A DNA stretch of 64,000 nucleotides from Planctomycetota bacterium (GTDB taxonomy: Bacteria; Planctomycetota; UBA1135; UBA2386): contig JADJWQ010000002.1 in assembly GCA_016716265.1 (NCBI GenBank), positions 16,001-80,000 of the forward strand, read 5' to 3'. The number at the start of each line of letters is the position of its first letter. Positions within the stretch are counted from its first letter, which is position 1. The position numbers and the translations under genes were made by a program. This document shows, piece after piece, positions 53,701-61,834 of this stretch. The notes beneath the pieces were generated by a model. That model was not told the origin of the DNA and ran no database searches. It saw only the letters and a program-made list of their open reading frames with translations.

Positions 53701-54081
53701 GGCCGCGTCGCGGTCGCGATCCTGCCGTCGGGGGCCGTCGTGACCGCGGTGCCGCCGCGCGTCGACGACGGCGGCGAGCGCTCCTCGGTCGCCGAGGCCG
53801 AGGACGTCCGCCGGGCGTTCGACGACGCGCTGCACGCGGCGGTGCGCGGCGAGCTGCCGACCGTGGTCGACGGCGCGTGGCACCAACTGACCGTGCGCGT
53901 CGAGCCGCGCCGCAGCGGGGAGCTGCGCGTGCGCTGCTGGTTCGACTCGATCGGCGAGCCGCTGTGCGATCGCGTCGTGCCCGGCGTCGAGCGCGAGGGT
54001 GCGGTCGCCGAGGTCAACGTGCGCACGCGCTTCGACGTCGCGTTCCGCCGCCTGCGGCTGGAGACCCCGCTCGCCGACTGA
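50773..54081 (+). CDS. large receptor-type Ser/Thr protein kinase with lectin-like C-terminus
   Basis: An 1102-residue membrane kinase. GTG start with GAGG upstream; the kinase begins within 15 residues. The Gly-loop is GSGAMGTVFKA, catalytic Lys39, HRDVKPGN with catalytic Asp133, then DMGLAKAKTDLTLTRDGATVG. A membrane helix spans about 304-322. The extracytoplasmic part has long Ala/Arg/Glu helices and, at the C-terminus, beta strands (GAWHQLTVRVEPRRSGELRV; FRRLRLETP) like a LamG/concanavalin lectin fold. It follows the FHA activator, which may read its phosphorylation. Confidence 0.9.
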   Translation: MSFAQPFSNYEILDRVGSGAMGTVFKARQKHLGRIVALKVLKPSLARDKRYVDRLRREARIVGRLNHPNVVTAYDLGEEGGYHFFVMEFVEGRSLRQLLAEWGMFPEDKVLDVATQITEALAHAFECGVIHRDVKPGNILIDDQGRVKLTDMGLAKAKTDLTLTRDGATVGTPQYISPEQARDPQAVDVRSDLYSLGATLFHMATGQPPFRAETIGELITKVLHDRPPSVTELNPELSDGLGLVIRKLLAKDPARRYQTPRELLDDLARVRRAERPAVQREELDALDRGATMVGPPRRRSRGRYVWGAAAVASVAVVGVLTLGGDGRAADAARRAEATATAVRALTAELGALPTARARLEHLAAARASAAVDDLAFVGAVDALRASVLEQLGQDLAARVDGYLTERRAETEAWLADPAVYTAVGGFEQAIVVPELRAQLGYGPDDLPSEALQSRARRLLANLTARLEPLLAARDGALAREHEQHLREVVAPRVELLIAGARFRAAELALERGIDAAVERLPGGTRAALPDALRDAWTERDRTFRDGTLSAIAGARLDIADALRREAQSELANLERLADEFEREAAAPDRLARALDRLEEGLRQRYPGADEFEPGASPWTPILPRIAVLRERQRILQDRVDEGLADEAIDLAHRVFADAGPAAAAEVLRAPAGSGGAAALRSNRHREWFLAVAGVVDLLVPAAGTLAVPTVVGPERAVLARGPDGRTQLVDAAGAPLPAWRDVAWDAVLDPSARPGPLADALRDDPRARLGVAFLALVADRPDAVTELLGDDDMAFARAEVWPRLERPTVAVEGGERAARAAFRDLLVAYDAERRDEVRRLLQEFELLHGRSAAARSGRELRRQIVSWLDASDDTGDQRLRLLAERAPEGFRCGVDEVARRLWCAAELGRAPGVSFDAGWERAGDALLHAGTGAATSLGILRVASPFALEQELTAVLEFRVPPRERDASVVWLTVHGGRVAVAILPSGAVVTAVPPRVDDGGERSSVAEAEDVRRAFDDALHAAVRGELPTVVDGAWHQLTVRVEPRRSGELRVRCWFDSIGEPLCDRVVPGVEREGAVAEVNVRTRFDVAFRRLRLETPLAD

Positions 54082-54091
54082 GCAGCGGCGC

Positions 54092-55351
54092 TCAGCGGGG
54101 CGGTGCCGCCGCCGGTCGCACCGCGGCGCGCGGGATGCCGGCGAGCCACGGACCGTCGGCGGGGCCGTCCGCGCGACGTTCGGTCGCCGCGATCCGGGCG
54201 ACCTGGGCGCTCCCGAGCCGCTCGGTCAGCGCCGCGAGCAGCGCGCGCGCCTCCGCAGGGCGCTCGAACTCCGCCGCCGGCCACGCGCGCAGCAGCAGCC
54301 GGAGCGCACACCGCGGATCGCCGTGGTCGATCGCGAGCCACGCGGTGTCGAGCGCGGCGCTGCCGTCGGTCGGGTCCAGGTGGGCGAGGCGGAGCGTCAG
54401 GAGGGCGCGGGGCGCGGTGCCGGCGCCGCCGCGTGCGGCGAGCAGCACCTCGAGATCCGGACCTGCGGGGGCGGCGTCGGCCGGCGCGCTGCGGCGCGCC
54501 GCGACGGTGTGCGGGACCGCCGTCCGGTCGGCGCCCAGCGCGCGCGCGACCGCCGTGTCGCGCTGTTGATCGGCGCGGCCGAGCGCGTCGGCCAGCCGGG
54601 CGCGCACCGTGAGGAGGGCGGGCGACGGCGTCGCGCCCGCGCTCAGCGCGTCGCTCACCGCGCGCGCCGCGCCGGCGACATCGCCGTCGAGTTCGAGCCG
54701 GGCCGCGTGCCGCTGTGCGAGCGCCGCACGCAGCGGGCGGAGGAAGGCGAGGTCCTCGACCGCGCTCGCGCCGGGGGCTCGCGGGTCGGCCGGCCCGGCT
54801 CGCCGCAGCGGATCCGCCACCGCCGCGACGATCCGCAGCGCATCGAGCGCGGTCGCGGCCGCGTGCTGCACGTCGGGCCGGGCGTCGGCGCGGATCGTCA
54901 CCAGCGCAGCGCCGCCCGGTGCGGGCTCGACGCGCGCGCGGATCGCGTGGCCACCGGGAGCGCGCAGGCCGGCGCCGGTCGCGCCGCGCAGCGCGCCACC
55001 GACGACCCGTCCGCCGGCGAGCGCCGGGCGGCTGAGCTGGTGGGTGCCGAGCGCGCGCAGGCCGCCGTCGGCCGCGACCGCGTAGATGACCTCGAAAGCG
55101 TCGTCGCCGCGGCGCACGACCGGTGCGCAGCCGCCGAGCCGGTCGAGCGGTAGTGCGTCCGGCCAGGTCTCCGCGAAGGTCGCGGCGATCGTCGCGGCGG
55201 CGAGCGCAGGGGGCAGCCCGACCCACTCGGGATGCCCCGCGTCGCCGACCTGCGTCAGGCCGCTGCACGCGCCGAGCATGGCGGCGAGCAGGAGGGTCGC
55301 GCCGAGGCGCCGCGGTGTCGTTCCCCGTTGCCCTGCTGGATCTCGCTGCAT
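54092..55351 (-). CDS. lipoprotein of unknown function
   Basis: A 419-residue lipoprotein with signal peptide and lipobox LGAC (TLLLAAMLGAC). The rest is Ala/Arg-rich helix and beta segments; the part around 220-380 resembles short TPR-like helices (ALLTVRARLADALGRADQQ). I do not recognise a family. It converges with the kinase gene, 10 bases between stops. GGGGGAAG precedes the start. Confidence 0.72.
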   Translation of the reverse strand: MQRDPAGQRGTTPRRLGATLLLAAMLGACSGLTQVGDAGHPEWVGLPPALAAATIAATFAETWPDALPLDRLGGCAPVVRRGDDAFEVIYAVAADGGLRALGTHQLSRPALAGGRVVGGALRGATGAGLRAPGGHAIRARVEPAPGGAALVTIRADARPDVQHAAATALDALRIVAAVADPLRRAGPADPRAPGASAVEDLAFLRPLRAALAQRHAARLELDGDVAGAARAVSDALSAGATPSPALLTVRARLADALGRADQQRDTAVARALGADRTAVPHTVAARRSAPADAAPAGPDLEVLLAARGGAGTAPRALLTLRLAHLDPTDGSAALDTAWLAIDHGDPRCALRLLLRAWPAAEFERPAEARALLAALTERLGSAQVARIAATERRADGPADGPWLAGIPRAAVRPAAAPPR

Positions 55352-55713
55352 CGAACGCTTCCCCCGGTCCCGAGCTGTCGCGATCTGCGGCAGCTGTCGG
55401 AATCGTCGACGGAGCGGCGGACGCGCTTGAGCACCGCTGTCGTGATTCCGGACGACGATGGCCCCGGAGACCGGCGCAGATGGACGCAAGGCCCTGCGAG
55501 CAAACGGCTTGTCGTGGGAGTTCCCGATCGGTGATCGCACCGGCGGGAACCCGCGGGCGCAGGTGCGGCTGCGGGTGCCCGGCGCCCGTCCCGAAGGGTG
55601 CCCGGGTCGCCCGTCGACGACGCCACCGGCGACTTGCGTGACCGCAGCCGCGATCTGGTGTCCGGTCCGGGCTAACCTGCCCGCCTCGCCGACCCGGTCG
55701 ACCGCCCCGCACA
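55352..55713. other. divergent intergenic region
   Basis: 362 bases between the diverging lipoprotein and CBM9 genes; it should hold both promoters. I see no clear hairpin, box or small gene. Confidence 0.45.
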
Positions 55714-57876
55714 GTGATCCGACTCCCGCTCCCGACCCTGTGCGCCGCGGCCCTCGGCGGCCTCGCGGCCGCGCAGCGACCGAGCTGCGCGCCGCTCCGG
55801 CTCGGGGCGGGGGACGCGATCCGGATCGACGCCCGGCTCGACGAGCCCGCCTGGCAGCGCGCCGAGCCGATCGGCGAGCTGGTCCAGGTGGTCCCGATCG
55901 AGGGCGCCGAGCCCGCGGTCGCGACCGAGGTGCGGATCGCGTTCGACGCCGAGACCGTCTACGTCGCGCTGCGGTGCTTCGACGACCCTGCGCGCGTGCG
56001 GGGGCGGCTGATGGAGCGCGACGCGGTGCTCGATCCGGACGACCGGGTCGAGCTGTGGTTCGACACGTTCCACGATCGTCGGTTCGCCTACTGGTTCCAG
56101 ATCGGCGCCGGCGGCTCGAAGGGCGACGCGCTCCTCAGCGACGCCGGTCGGCGGTTCAACAAGAGCTGGGACGGCATCTGGTACGGGCGCGCGCGGCGCA
56201 CTCCCGACGGCTGGCAGGCCGAGCTGGGCCTGCCGATGAAGACGCTGGCGTTCGACCCGGACGGGGCGGTGTGGGGATTCAACCTGCGGCGGCTCCGCAA
56301 GGAGGACGAGAGCGAGTCGCGCTGGGCGGCCGCGACCAACGCCTACCGCTTCTTCGATCTCGCCGCGGGTGGCGAGCTCACCGGGCTCGGCGGCCTGCAC
56401 CAGGGCATCGGGCTCGACGTGACGCCCTACGCGAAGGTCGCGGCCGCCGGTGATCGCAGTCAGGACTCCGGCACGTCGGTCCGCGGCGACTTCGGCGCCG
56501 ACCTCAGCTACCGCATCACCCCGTCGCTGAACCTGCGGCTGACCTACGACACCGACTTCGCCGAGACGGAGGTCGATGCGCGGCAGGTCAACCTGACCCG
56601 GTTTCCGCTGTTCTTCCCCGAGCAGCGCGACTTCTTCCTGGAGGACGCCGGGCTGTTCGAGTTCGGCAACCCCTCGCGCGCGCAGGACACGATCCCGTTC
56701 TTCTCGCGGCGCATCGGCCGCAACGACGATGGCACGCCGCGACCGATCGTCGCGGGTGCGCGGCTGACGGGTCGCGTCGGCGACTGGAACGTAGGGCTCC
56801 TGCAGACGGTCGTCGACCGCCAGGAGGAGCAGGCCGCCGAGGGGCTCGGCGTGCTGCGCGTCTCGCGGAACGTCGGCGCCGAGAGCTCGGTCGGGATGAT
56901 CTTCGCGAGCGGCGACCCGTCGGGCGACGGCTACGCGTCGACCCAGGGGGTGGACTTCGCGCTGCGGGACAGCGAGCTGTTCGGCCGCGGGCAGTTCGCC
57001 GCGCTGTGGGGCTACTATCTCGATTCGACCGCCGACGAAGGTGGGGGCGATGGCGCGAGCTACGGTCTGGAGGGCGAACTCCGCACGCGCGACTGGCTGC
57101 ACTCCGCCTACCTGCAGGCCGTCGACGACGAGTTCGATCCGCGCCTCGGCTTCGTGCAGCGGCGCGGCATCCGGCGCTACCGCTGGAACACCAGCTACAC
57201 CTGGCGCCCCAACGACGGCAGCCTGGTGCGGCGCATCGACTGGCGGGTGTCGCCGATCGTCACCAACGACGCGCGCGACGGGCTCGACTCGTGGGCGCTG
57301 CCGTGGCGGTGGTTCCAGGTGACGCTCGACACCGAGGACTACCTGCGCTTCGAGACGCACCGGATCTTCGAGCGCATCGACGAGCCGTTCACGCTGCGCA
57401 GCGGCGCTGCGATCGCGGCCGGCGACTACCTGATGACGCGCCACTTCGCGACGCTGTCGCTGTCCGACCAACGACCGCTGTCGGGGCAGATCTCGCTCGA
57501 GGCGGGGGACTTCTACGACGGCTCGATCGTGCGGCTCGGCTTCGACGGCCAGCTCGTCGCGAGCCGGTTCTGGCAGCTCGCATTCGGCATCGACGACGTG
57601 CATGTCGACGTCGACTCGGGGCGCTTCGACACGCAGGTGTACGAGGGGCGGCTCGACCTGACCTTCGACCCGACCGTGTCGCTGCGGAACCTCGTGCAGT
57701 ACGACACGGACAGCGAGTCGCTGTCGGTGCAGAGCCGGCTCCGCGTGATCCTCGAGCCCGGCAGCGAGCTGTTCGTGGTCGGGCTCGCCGGTTGGCAGCC
57801 GGGGGTCGACGGCGGCGGGCTCGCACCCGGCACGCAGGACGTGACGCTGAAGGTCTTCTACACCGTCCGCTTCTGA
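55714..57876 (+). CDS. carbohydrate-binding CBM9-like / DUF5916 outer-membrane-type protein
   Basis: A 720-residue exported protein with GTG start and signal peptide (CAAALGGLAAAQ). Residues of about 30-210 resemble the CBM9-like ligand-binding domain (IDARLDEPAW; EVRIAFDAETVYVALRCFD; DDRVELWFDTFHDRRFAYWF). Residues of about 220-720 match the DUF5916 layout: LFFPEQRDFFLEDAGLFEFG is the family hallmark, and the end is a series of amphipathic beta-strands closing in Phe (VFYTVRF), as in outer-membrane barrels. A role in glycan binding or uptake is likely but not proved. Confidence 0.85.
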   Translation: MIRLPLPTLCAAALGGLAAAQRPSCAPLRLGAGDAIRIDARLDEPAWQRAEPIGELVQVVPIEGAEPAVATEVRIAFDAETVYVALRCFDDPARVRGRLMERDAVLDPDDRVELWFDTFHDRRFAYWFQIGAGGSKGDALLSDAGRRFNKSWDGIWYGRARRTPDGWQAELGLPMKTLAFDPDGAVWGFNLRRLRKEDESESRWAAATNAYRFFDLAAGGELTGLGGLHQGIGLDVTPYAKVAAAGDRSQDSGTSVRGDFGADLSYRITPSLNLRLTYDTDFAETEVDARQVNLTRFPLFFPEQRDFFLEDAGLFEFGNPSRAQDTIPFFSRRIGRNDDGTPRPIVAGARLTGRVGDWNVGLLQTVVDRQEEQAAEGLGVLRVSRNVGAESSVGMIFASGDPSGDGYASTQGVDFALRDSELFGRGQFAALWGYYLDSTADEGGGDGASYGLEGELRTRDWLHSAYLQAVDDEFDPRLGFVQRRGIRRYRWNTSYTWRPNDGSLVRRIDWRVSPIVTNDARDGLDSWALPWRWFQVTLDTEDYLRFETHRIFERIDEPFTLRSGAAIAAGDYLMTRHFATLSLSDQRPLSGQISLEAGDFYDGSIVRLGFDGQLVASRFWQLAFGIDDVHVDVDSGRFDTQVYEGRLDLTFDPTVSLRNLVQYDTDSESLSVQSRLRVILEPGSELFVVGLAGWQPGVDGGGLAPGTQDVTLKVFYTVRF

Positions 57877-57918
57877 ACCACGGTGCGTCGCTGCTCCACC
57901 GTGCGCCACGCAGCGGCG

Positions 57919-58422
57919 TCACGCGCGGGCCGGGCGGTCCGCGGGCGTGACCGAGCCACGGAACCGACCGGCCGCGAGCTGCGGGAGCTCGCGGGGCGTG
58001 CGCCCGTGTGGGGTCGCGACGACGGCGAACGCGCGCAGCTCGAAGCGCCCGGCGCGGTCGAACGCCCCGATCCACTGCAGGTGCTCGGGCCACGCCTCGG
58101 CGACGTCGCGGGCGCTCGGTCTCGCGTCATCGTCGGGGTGGCTGTGGAACACGCCGAGGCAGTGCTCGCCGCCAGCTTCCGGAGCGGGAGGCTCCGCCAG
58201 CGTCGCGAGCGGGTCGATGCGGAACGCGCGCGTGGGCAGCGCGGCGATGTTCGGCAGCGCGCGGTAGCGGACGACTTCGGCGACGCCGTCGACGATCCGG
58301 CCGTAGACGAGCCCGCAGGCCTCGCGCGGCGCTCGCGCGGCCGCGTCGGCCGCGAACTCTGCACGGACCGCGGCGGGCACGGAGGTCCAGCGTGCGGACG
58401 GCGCGTGATCGCAGGCGCGCAT
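57919..58422 (-). CDS. JAMM (MPN+) family metalloprotease
   Basis: A 167-residue zinc metalloprotease of JAB1/MPN type. Glu34 (REACGLVYG), His93 and His95 in VFHSHPDDD, Ser103 and Asp106 in SARD make a complete JAMM motif. Bacterial members cut ubiquitin-like carriers from sulfur-transfer or conjugation systems. No ubiquitin-like (ThiS/MoaD) gene is visible here, but a trans-sulfuration-type enzyme is the next gene (divergent). Confidence 0.88.
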   Translation of the reverse strand: MRACDHAPSARWTSVPAAVRAEFAADAAARAPREACGLVYGRIVDGVAEVVRYRALPNIAALPTRAFRIDPLATLAEPPAPEAGGEHCLGVFHSHPDDDARPSARDVAEAWPEHLQWIGAFDRAGRFELRAFAVVATPHGRTPRELPQLAAGRFRGSVTPADRPARA

Positions 58423-58564
58423 CGGGGCATCGTCGCCGTCCCGCGCGTGCGGTAAAGGCCGGCGGCGGCACCGTCGCGCGATCGCTCTGCCGGTGCTGGG
58501 CTCGGCGTCGCCGCGGTGCGACGATCCGCGGGCGCCGGCGGTCGGGTCGACCCCGGCGGAACCG

Positions 58565-59770
58565 ATGACCGACGTTCCCTCGCGGCCCTACGGGACTCCC
58601 GCTCCGCCCGGCGCGCCGACCGGCGCGATGTGCCCACCGCTGATCCGTGCGACGACCTGGGCGGTCGACGACGCGGAGAGTGCCCGGGCGCTCGGCGCCC
58701 GCGCGAGCCATGCCGATTTCTACGCCCGCTACGGCCACCCGAACGCGCGCGGCTTCGAGGCGGCGCTCGCCGCGCTCGAGCGCGCGGCCGGGGCGGTGTC
58801 GTTCGCGAGCGGCATGGCCGCGGTCCACGCGGTGTTCGGCGCGCTGTGCAGTGCGGGCGACCGGGTCCTGGTCGCCGATCGCATCTACGGCGGCACCGAT
58901 GCGCTGTGCCGGCACGAGCTACCGCGCTTCGGGATCGTGGTCGAGCGTTTCGATCCGCTCGACCCGGCGGATCTCGACCGCGCGCTGGAGCGCGCCGGCG
59001 CGCGTCCGCCGCGGCTGTGCTTCGTCGAGAGCCCGATCAACCCGACGTTGCGGATCGTCGACCTCGCGGCGGTCGCCGCGCGCTGCGGTGCGCGCGGGGT
59101 GACGGTCGCCGCGGACGTGACGTTCGCGCCACCGCCGTTGCAGCGCGGACTCGAGGCGGGCCTCGACCTCGTCGTGCACAGCGCGACCAAGTACCTCGGC
59201 GGCCACTCCGACGTGCTCGCCGGGGTCGTCGCCGGCCGCGACCACGAGCTCCTGACCCGCATCGAGGCATTCCGCGTGCGCACCGGGGCGATCCTCGCAC
59301 CGGACCCTGCCTGGCTGCTGCAGCGCTCGCTGGCGACGCTGGAGCTGCGCGTGCTCGCGCAGTCGCGCGCCGCCGCCTGGCTCGCGCATCAGCTCGCGGC
59401 GGACGCCGGACCGGGGCGGCCGCTCGCCGCGGTGCTGCACCCCGCGCTGGCCGACCACCCCGACCACCAGCTCGCGCGCCGGGCGCTGCCCGCGGGGGCC
59501 GGTGGTGTCCTCGCGTTCGAGGTGCGCGGCGGGCTGCCGGCGGCGCGGCGGCTGCACGACGCCCTGCGGGTCGCGGCGCGCGCACCGTCGCTCGGCGGGG
59601 TCGAGACCCTCGTCAGCCTGCCGTGCCTGTCGTCGCACGCGCACGTCGAGCCGGCGGCCCGCGCGCGCGCCGGCGTCGCCGACGGGCTGGTCCGCGTCGC
59701 CGTCGGGCTCGAGCCTGCCGAGCAGCTGCTCGACGATCTGCGCGCCGCGATCGCGGCCGCTGTGGATTGA
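58565..59770 (+). CDS. PLP-dependent trans-sulfuration enzyme (cystathionine gamma-synthase family)
   Basis: A 401-residue fold-type I PLP enzyme. SFASGMAAVHAVFGAL binds the phosphate, YGGTDALCRHELPR and FVESPINPTLRIVD are family segments, and Lys209 in HSATKYLGGHSD forms the Schiff base. Members act on cysteine, cystathionine, homocysteine or methionine; the exact activity cannot be set from sequence. GGCGGAA sits before the ATG. Confidence 0.9.
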   Translation: MTDVPSRPYGTPAPPGAPTGAMCPPLIRATTWAVDDAESARALGARASHADFYARYGHPNARGFEAALAALERAAGAVSFASGMAAVHAVFGALCSAGDRVLVADRIYGGTDALCRHELPRFGIVVERFDPLDPADLDRALERAGARPPRLCFVESPINPTLRIVDLAAVAARCGARGVTVAADVTFAPPPLQRGLEAGLDLVVHSATKYLGGHSDVLAGVVAGRDHELLTRIEAFRVRTGAILAPDPAWLLQRSLATLELRVLAQSRAAAWLAHQLAADAGPGRPLAAVLHPALADHPDHQLARRALPAGAGGVLAFEVRGGLPAARRLHDALRVAARAPSLGGVETLVSLPCLSSHAHVEPAARARAGVADGLVRVAVGLEPAEQLLDDLRAAIAAAVD

Positions 59771-59821
59771 TGCGCGCGCGGCTCTAAGATCCCCGACGGT
59801 TTCCACCCACGGTACGAGCCG

Positions 59822-60421
59822 ATGATCCGAACCCGCGCTGTCGCCGCCGTCCCCGTCGCACTGCTGGTCGCCGCGACCGCCGCGCTGGCGCCACTCGGTG
59901 GGCGTTCGACGGACGCGAGGCGCGCGCCCGACGATCTCGCGGGACGGGTCGGCATCGTGCGGATGGACGCCCTGTCCGAGGCCTACCGTGGCACGCAGGC
60001 CCGGCTCACGGAGCTCGAGGGATTGCGCCGGGAGGCGCAGCGTGAGATCGACGAGCTCAATCAGCAGCTCAAGGCCGCGCAGACCGCGCTCGAGTCGCTG
60101 ACCGAGGGTACCGACGAGTACCTGGAGGCGAGCTTCGCGTACCGGCTCAAGGGCATGCAGGCCGAGGAGCGCGCCAAGTACTGGGACGCACGGCTCTCCG
60201 AGCGGCGGCTGTCGCTCGGTATCGAGCTGTTCGCCGAGATCGAGCGCGGCGTCGCCGCGTTCGCGCAGCAGAAGGGCCTGCAGCTCGTGTTCCGCGTCCC
60301 GCCGATGCCGCGCGACCTGCCCGGCAAGCGCGAGGCGAACGAGCGTAAGGAGCTGATCTACTTCGATGCGGCGCTCGACGTGACCAGCGACTGCATCGCA
60401 TTCCTCAAGACCTGGCACTGA
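59822..60421 (+). CDS. OmpH/Skp-family periplasmic chaperone
   Basis: A 199-residue exported protein with signal peptide (VALLVAATAALA). The mature part begins GRVGIVRMDALSEAY, the OmpH start, then a long coiled coil (LRREAQREIDELNQQLKAAQ) and the distal hairpin. A short C-terminal strand (GLQLVFRV) closes it. Skp holds outer-membrane proteins during export. It is the first of three lipid A/outer membrane genes, 45 bases before lpxC/fabZ, as in many Gram-negative genomes. Confidence 0.88.
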   Translation: MIRTRAVAAVPVALLVAATAALAPLGGRSTDARRAPDDLAGRVGIVRMDALSEAYRGTQARLTELEGLRREAQREIDELNQQLKAAQTALESLTEGTDEYLEASFAYRLKGMQAEERAKYWDARLSERRLSLGIELFAEIERGVAAFAQQKGLQLVFRVPPMPRDLPGKREANERKELIYFDAALDVTSDCIAFLKTWH

Positions 60422-60466
60422 CGGGTCGGGTTTCCGCAGCGGACGAAGGCCGGCGTTCCGACAGCC

Positions 60467-61777
60467 GTGACGAGACAACAGCGGACATTGCGAGCTCCCG
60501 TGACGTTTCGCGGGGTCGGCCTGCACACGGGGAGGGAGACCACGATGGAACTCCGCCCCGCGGAAGCGGGCACCGGCATCGTGTTCGTCCGCACCGACGT
60601 CGAGGGCGAACCGACGGTGCGCGCGGCGACCGCCTACCTGAAGACGCGCGAGCGGCGCACCTGCCTGCACCACGGGCAGGCCGAGGTGTTCACCGTCGAG
60701 CACCTGCTGGCGACGCTGTGGGCACTGCGCGTCGACAACTGCGAGGTGATGATCGACGGCGAGGAGGCGCCGGGCATGGATGGCTCGGCGCGCGAATTCG
60801 TCGACGCGATCCGCGCGGCCGGCATCGTCGAGCAGCGCGCGACGCGCAGCACGTTCCGTGTGAGCGAGCCGATCTACGTGCGCGACGGCGATGCGAGCCT
60901 CGTCGCGCTGCCCGGGGACGGCGGCTTGCAGATCGACTACAACCTCGACTACCCGAACGGCGTCGGGACGCTGAGCTCGCGCCGGCAGACGGTGTCGTTC
61001 CGGCTGTCGCCGGAGACCTTCGCGGAGCAGATCGCGCCGGCGCGGACCTTCGTGTTCGAGCACGAGGTGGAGCCGTTGGTCGCGGCGGGGCTCGGCAAGG
61101 GCGCGAACTACCAGAACACGCTCGTGCTCGGACCGGGCGGCGTGAAGGAGAACACGCTGCGCACCGAGGACGAGCCGTCGCGGCACAAGGTCCTCGACCT
61201 GATCGGCGACCTCTCGATCGTGTCGGTCGATCTCGACGCGCACGTGATCGCGACGCGGTCGGGCCACGGTCTCAACATGCAGCTCGTGCAGGCGCTGCAG
61301 GAGGAGATCGAGATCGCGGAGAACCGCGGCGACTTCGTCCACGACTCCGGACTCGAGATCCGCGAGATCCTGAACCTGCTGCCGCACCGTTATCCGTTCC
61401 TGCTGATCGACCGCGTGCTGGAGCTCGACGGCTTCAAGCGTGCGGTGGCGATCAAGAACGTCACGATCAACGAGCCGTTCTTCCAGGGCCACTGGCCCGA
61501 GCAGCCGATCATGCCGGGCGTGCTCCAGCTCGAGGCGATGGCTCAGCTCGCCGGTGTGCTGCTGCTGCGCAAGCTCGAGAACACCGGCAAGCTCGCAGTG
61601 CTCTGGAGCATCGACAAGGTCAAGCTGCGTGGCGCGGTCGTACCCGGTGACCAGCTGCGCATCGAGGTCGACACGATCCGCGCGAAGCCGACGCTCGGTC
61701 ACGTGCAGGCGCGCTGCAAGGTGGGTGGCAAGCTGATGGCCGAGGCGCAGCTGAAGTTCACGCTGATCGACGCGTGA
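60467..61777 (+). CDS. lpxC/fabZ: bifunctional LpxC deacetylase / FabZ dehydratase
   Basis: A 436-residue fusion. Residues 1-285: UDP-3-O-acyl-GlcNAc deacetylase (LpxC), first committed step of lipid A synthesis. Zinc ligands are His79 (TVEHLLATL), His240 and Asp244 (RHKVLDLIGDL). Residues of about 300-436: beta-hydroxyacyl-ACP dehydratase (FabZ) with His307 in PHRYPFLLIDRV and Glu in PGVLQLEAMAQ. The same fusion is known in Bacteroidota and some other phyla. GTG start. It lies between skp and a Gfo/Idh/MocA gene. Confidence 0.96.
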   Translation: MTRQQRTLRAPVTFRGVGLHTGRETTMELRPAEAGTGIVFVRTDVEGEPTVRAATAYLKTRERRTCLHHGQAEVFTVEHLLATLWALRVDNCEVMIDGEEAPGMDGSAREFVDAIRAAGIVEQRATRSTFRVSEPIYVRDGDASLVALPGDGGLQIDYNLDYPNGVGTLSSRRQTVSFRLSPETFAEQIAPARTFVFEHEVEPLVAAGLGKGANYQNTLVLGPGGVKENTLRTEDEPSRHKVLDLIGDLSIVSVDLDAHVIATRSGHGLNMQLVQALQEEIEIAENRGDFVHDSGLEIREILNLLPHRYPFLLIDRVLELDGFKRAVAIKNVTINEPFFQGHWPEQPIMPGVLQLEAMAQLAGVLLLRKLENTGKLAVLWSIDKVKLRGAVVPGDQLRIEVDTIRAKPTLGHVQARCKVGGKLMAEAQLKFTLIDA

Positions 61778-61834
61778 GCGTGGCGCGTCGGGCAGGCACG
61801 CGCGCGGTCCGGGCAGCCCAGGAGCACAGCAACT

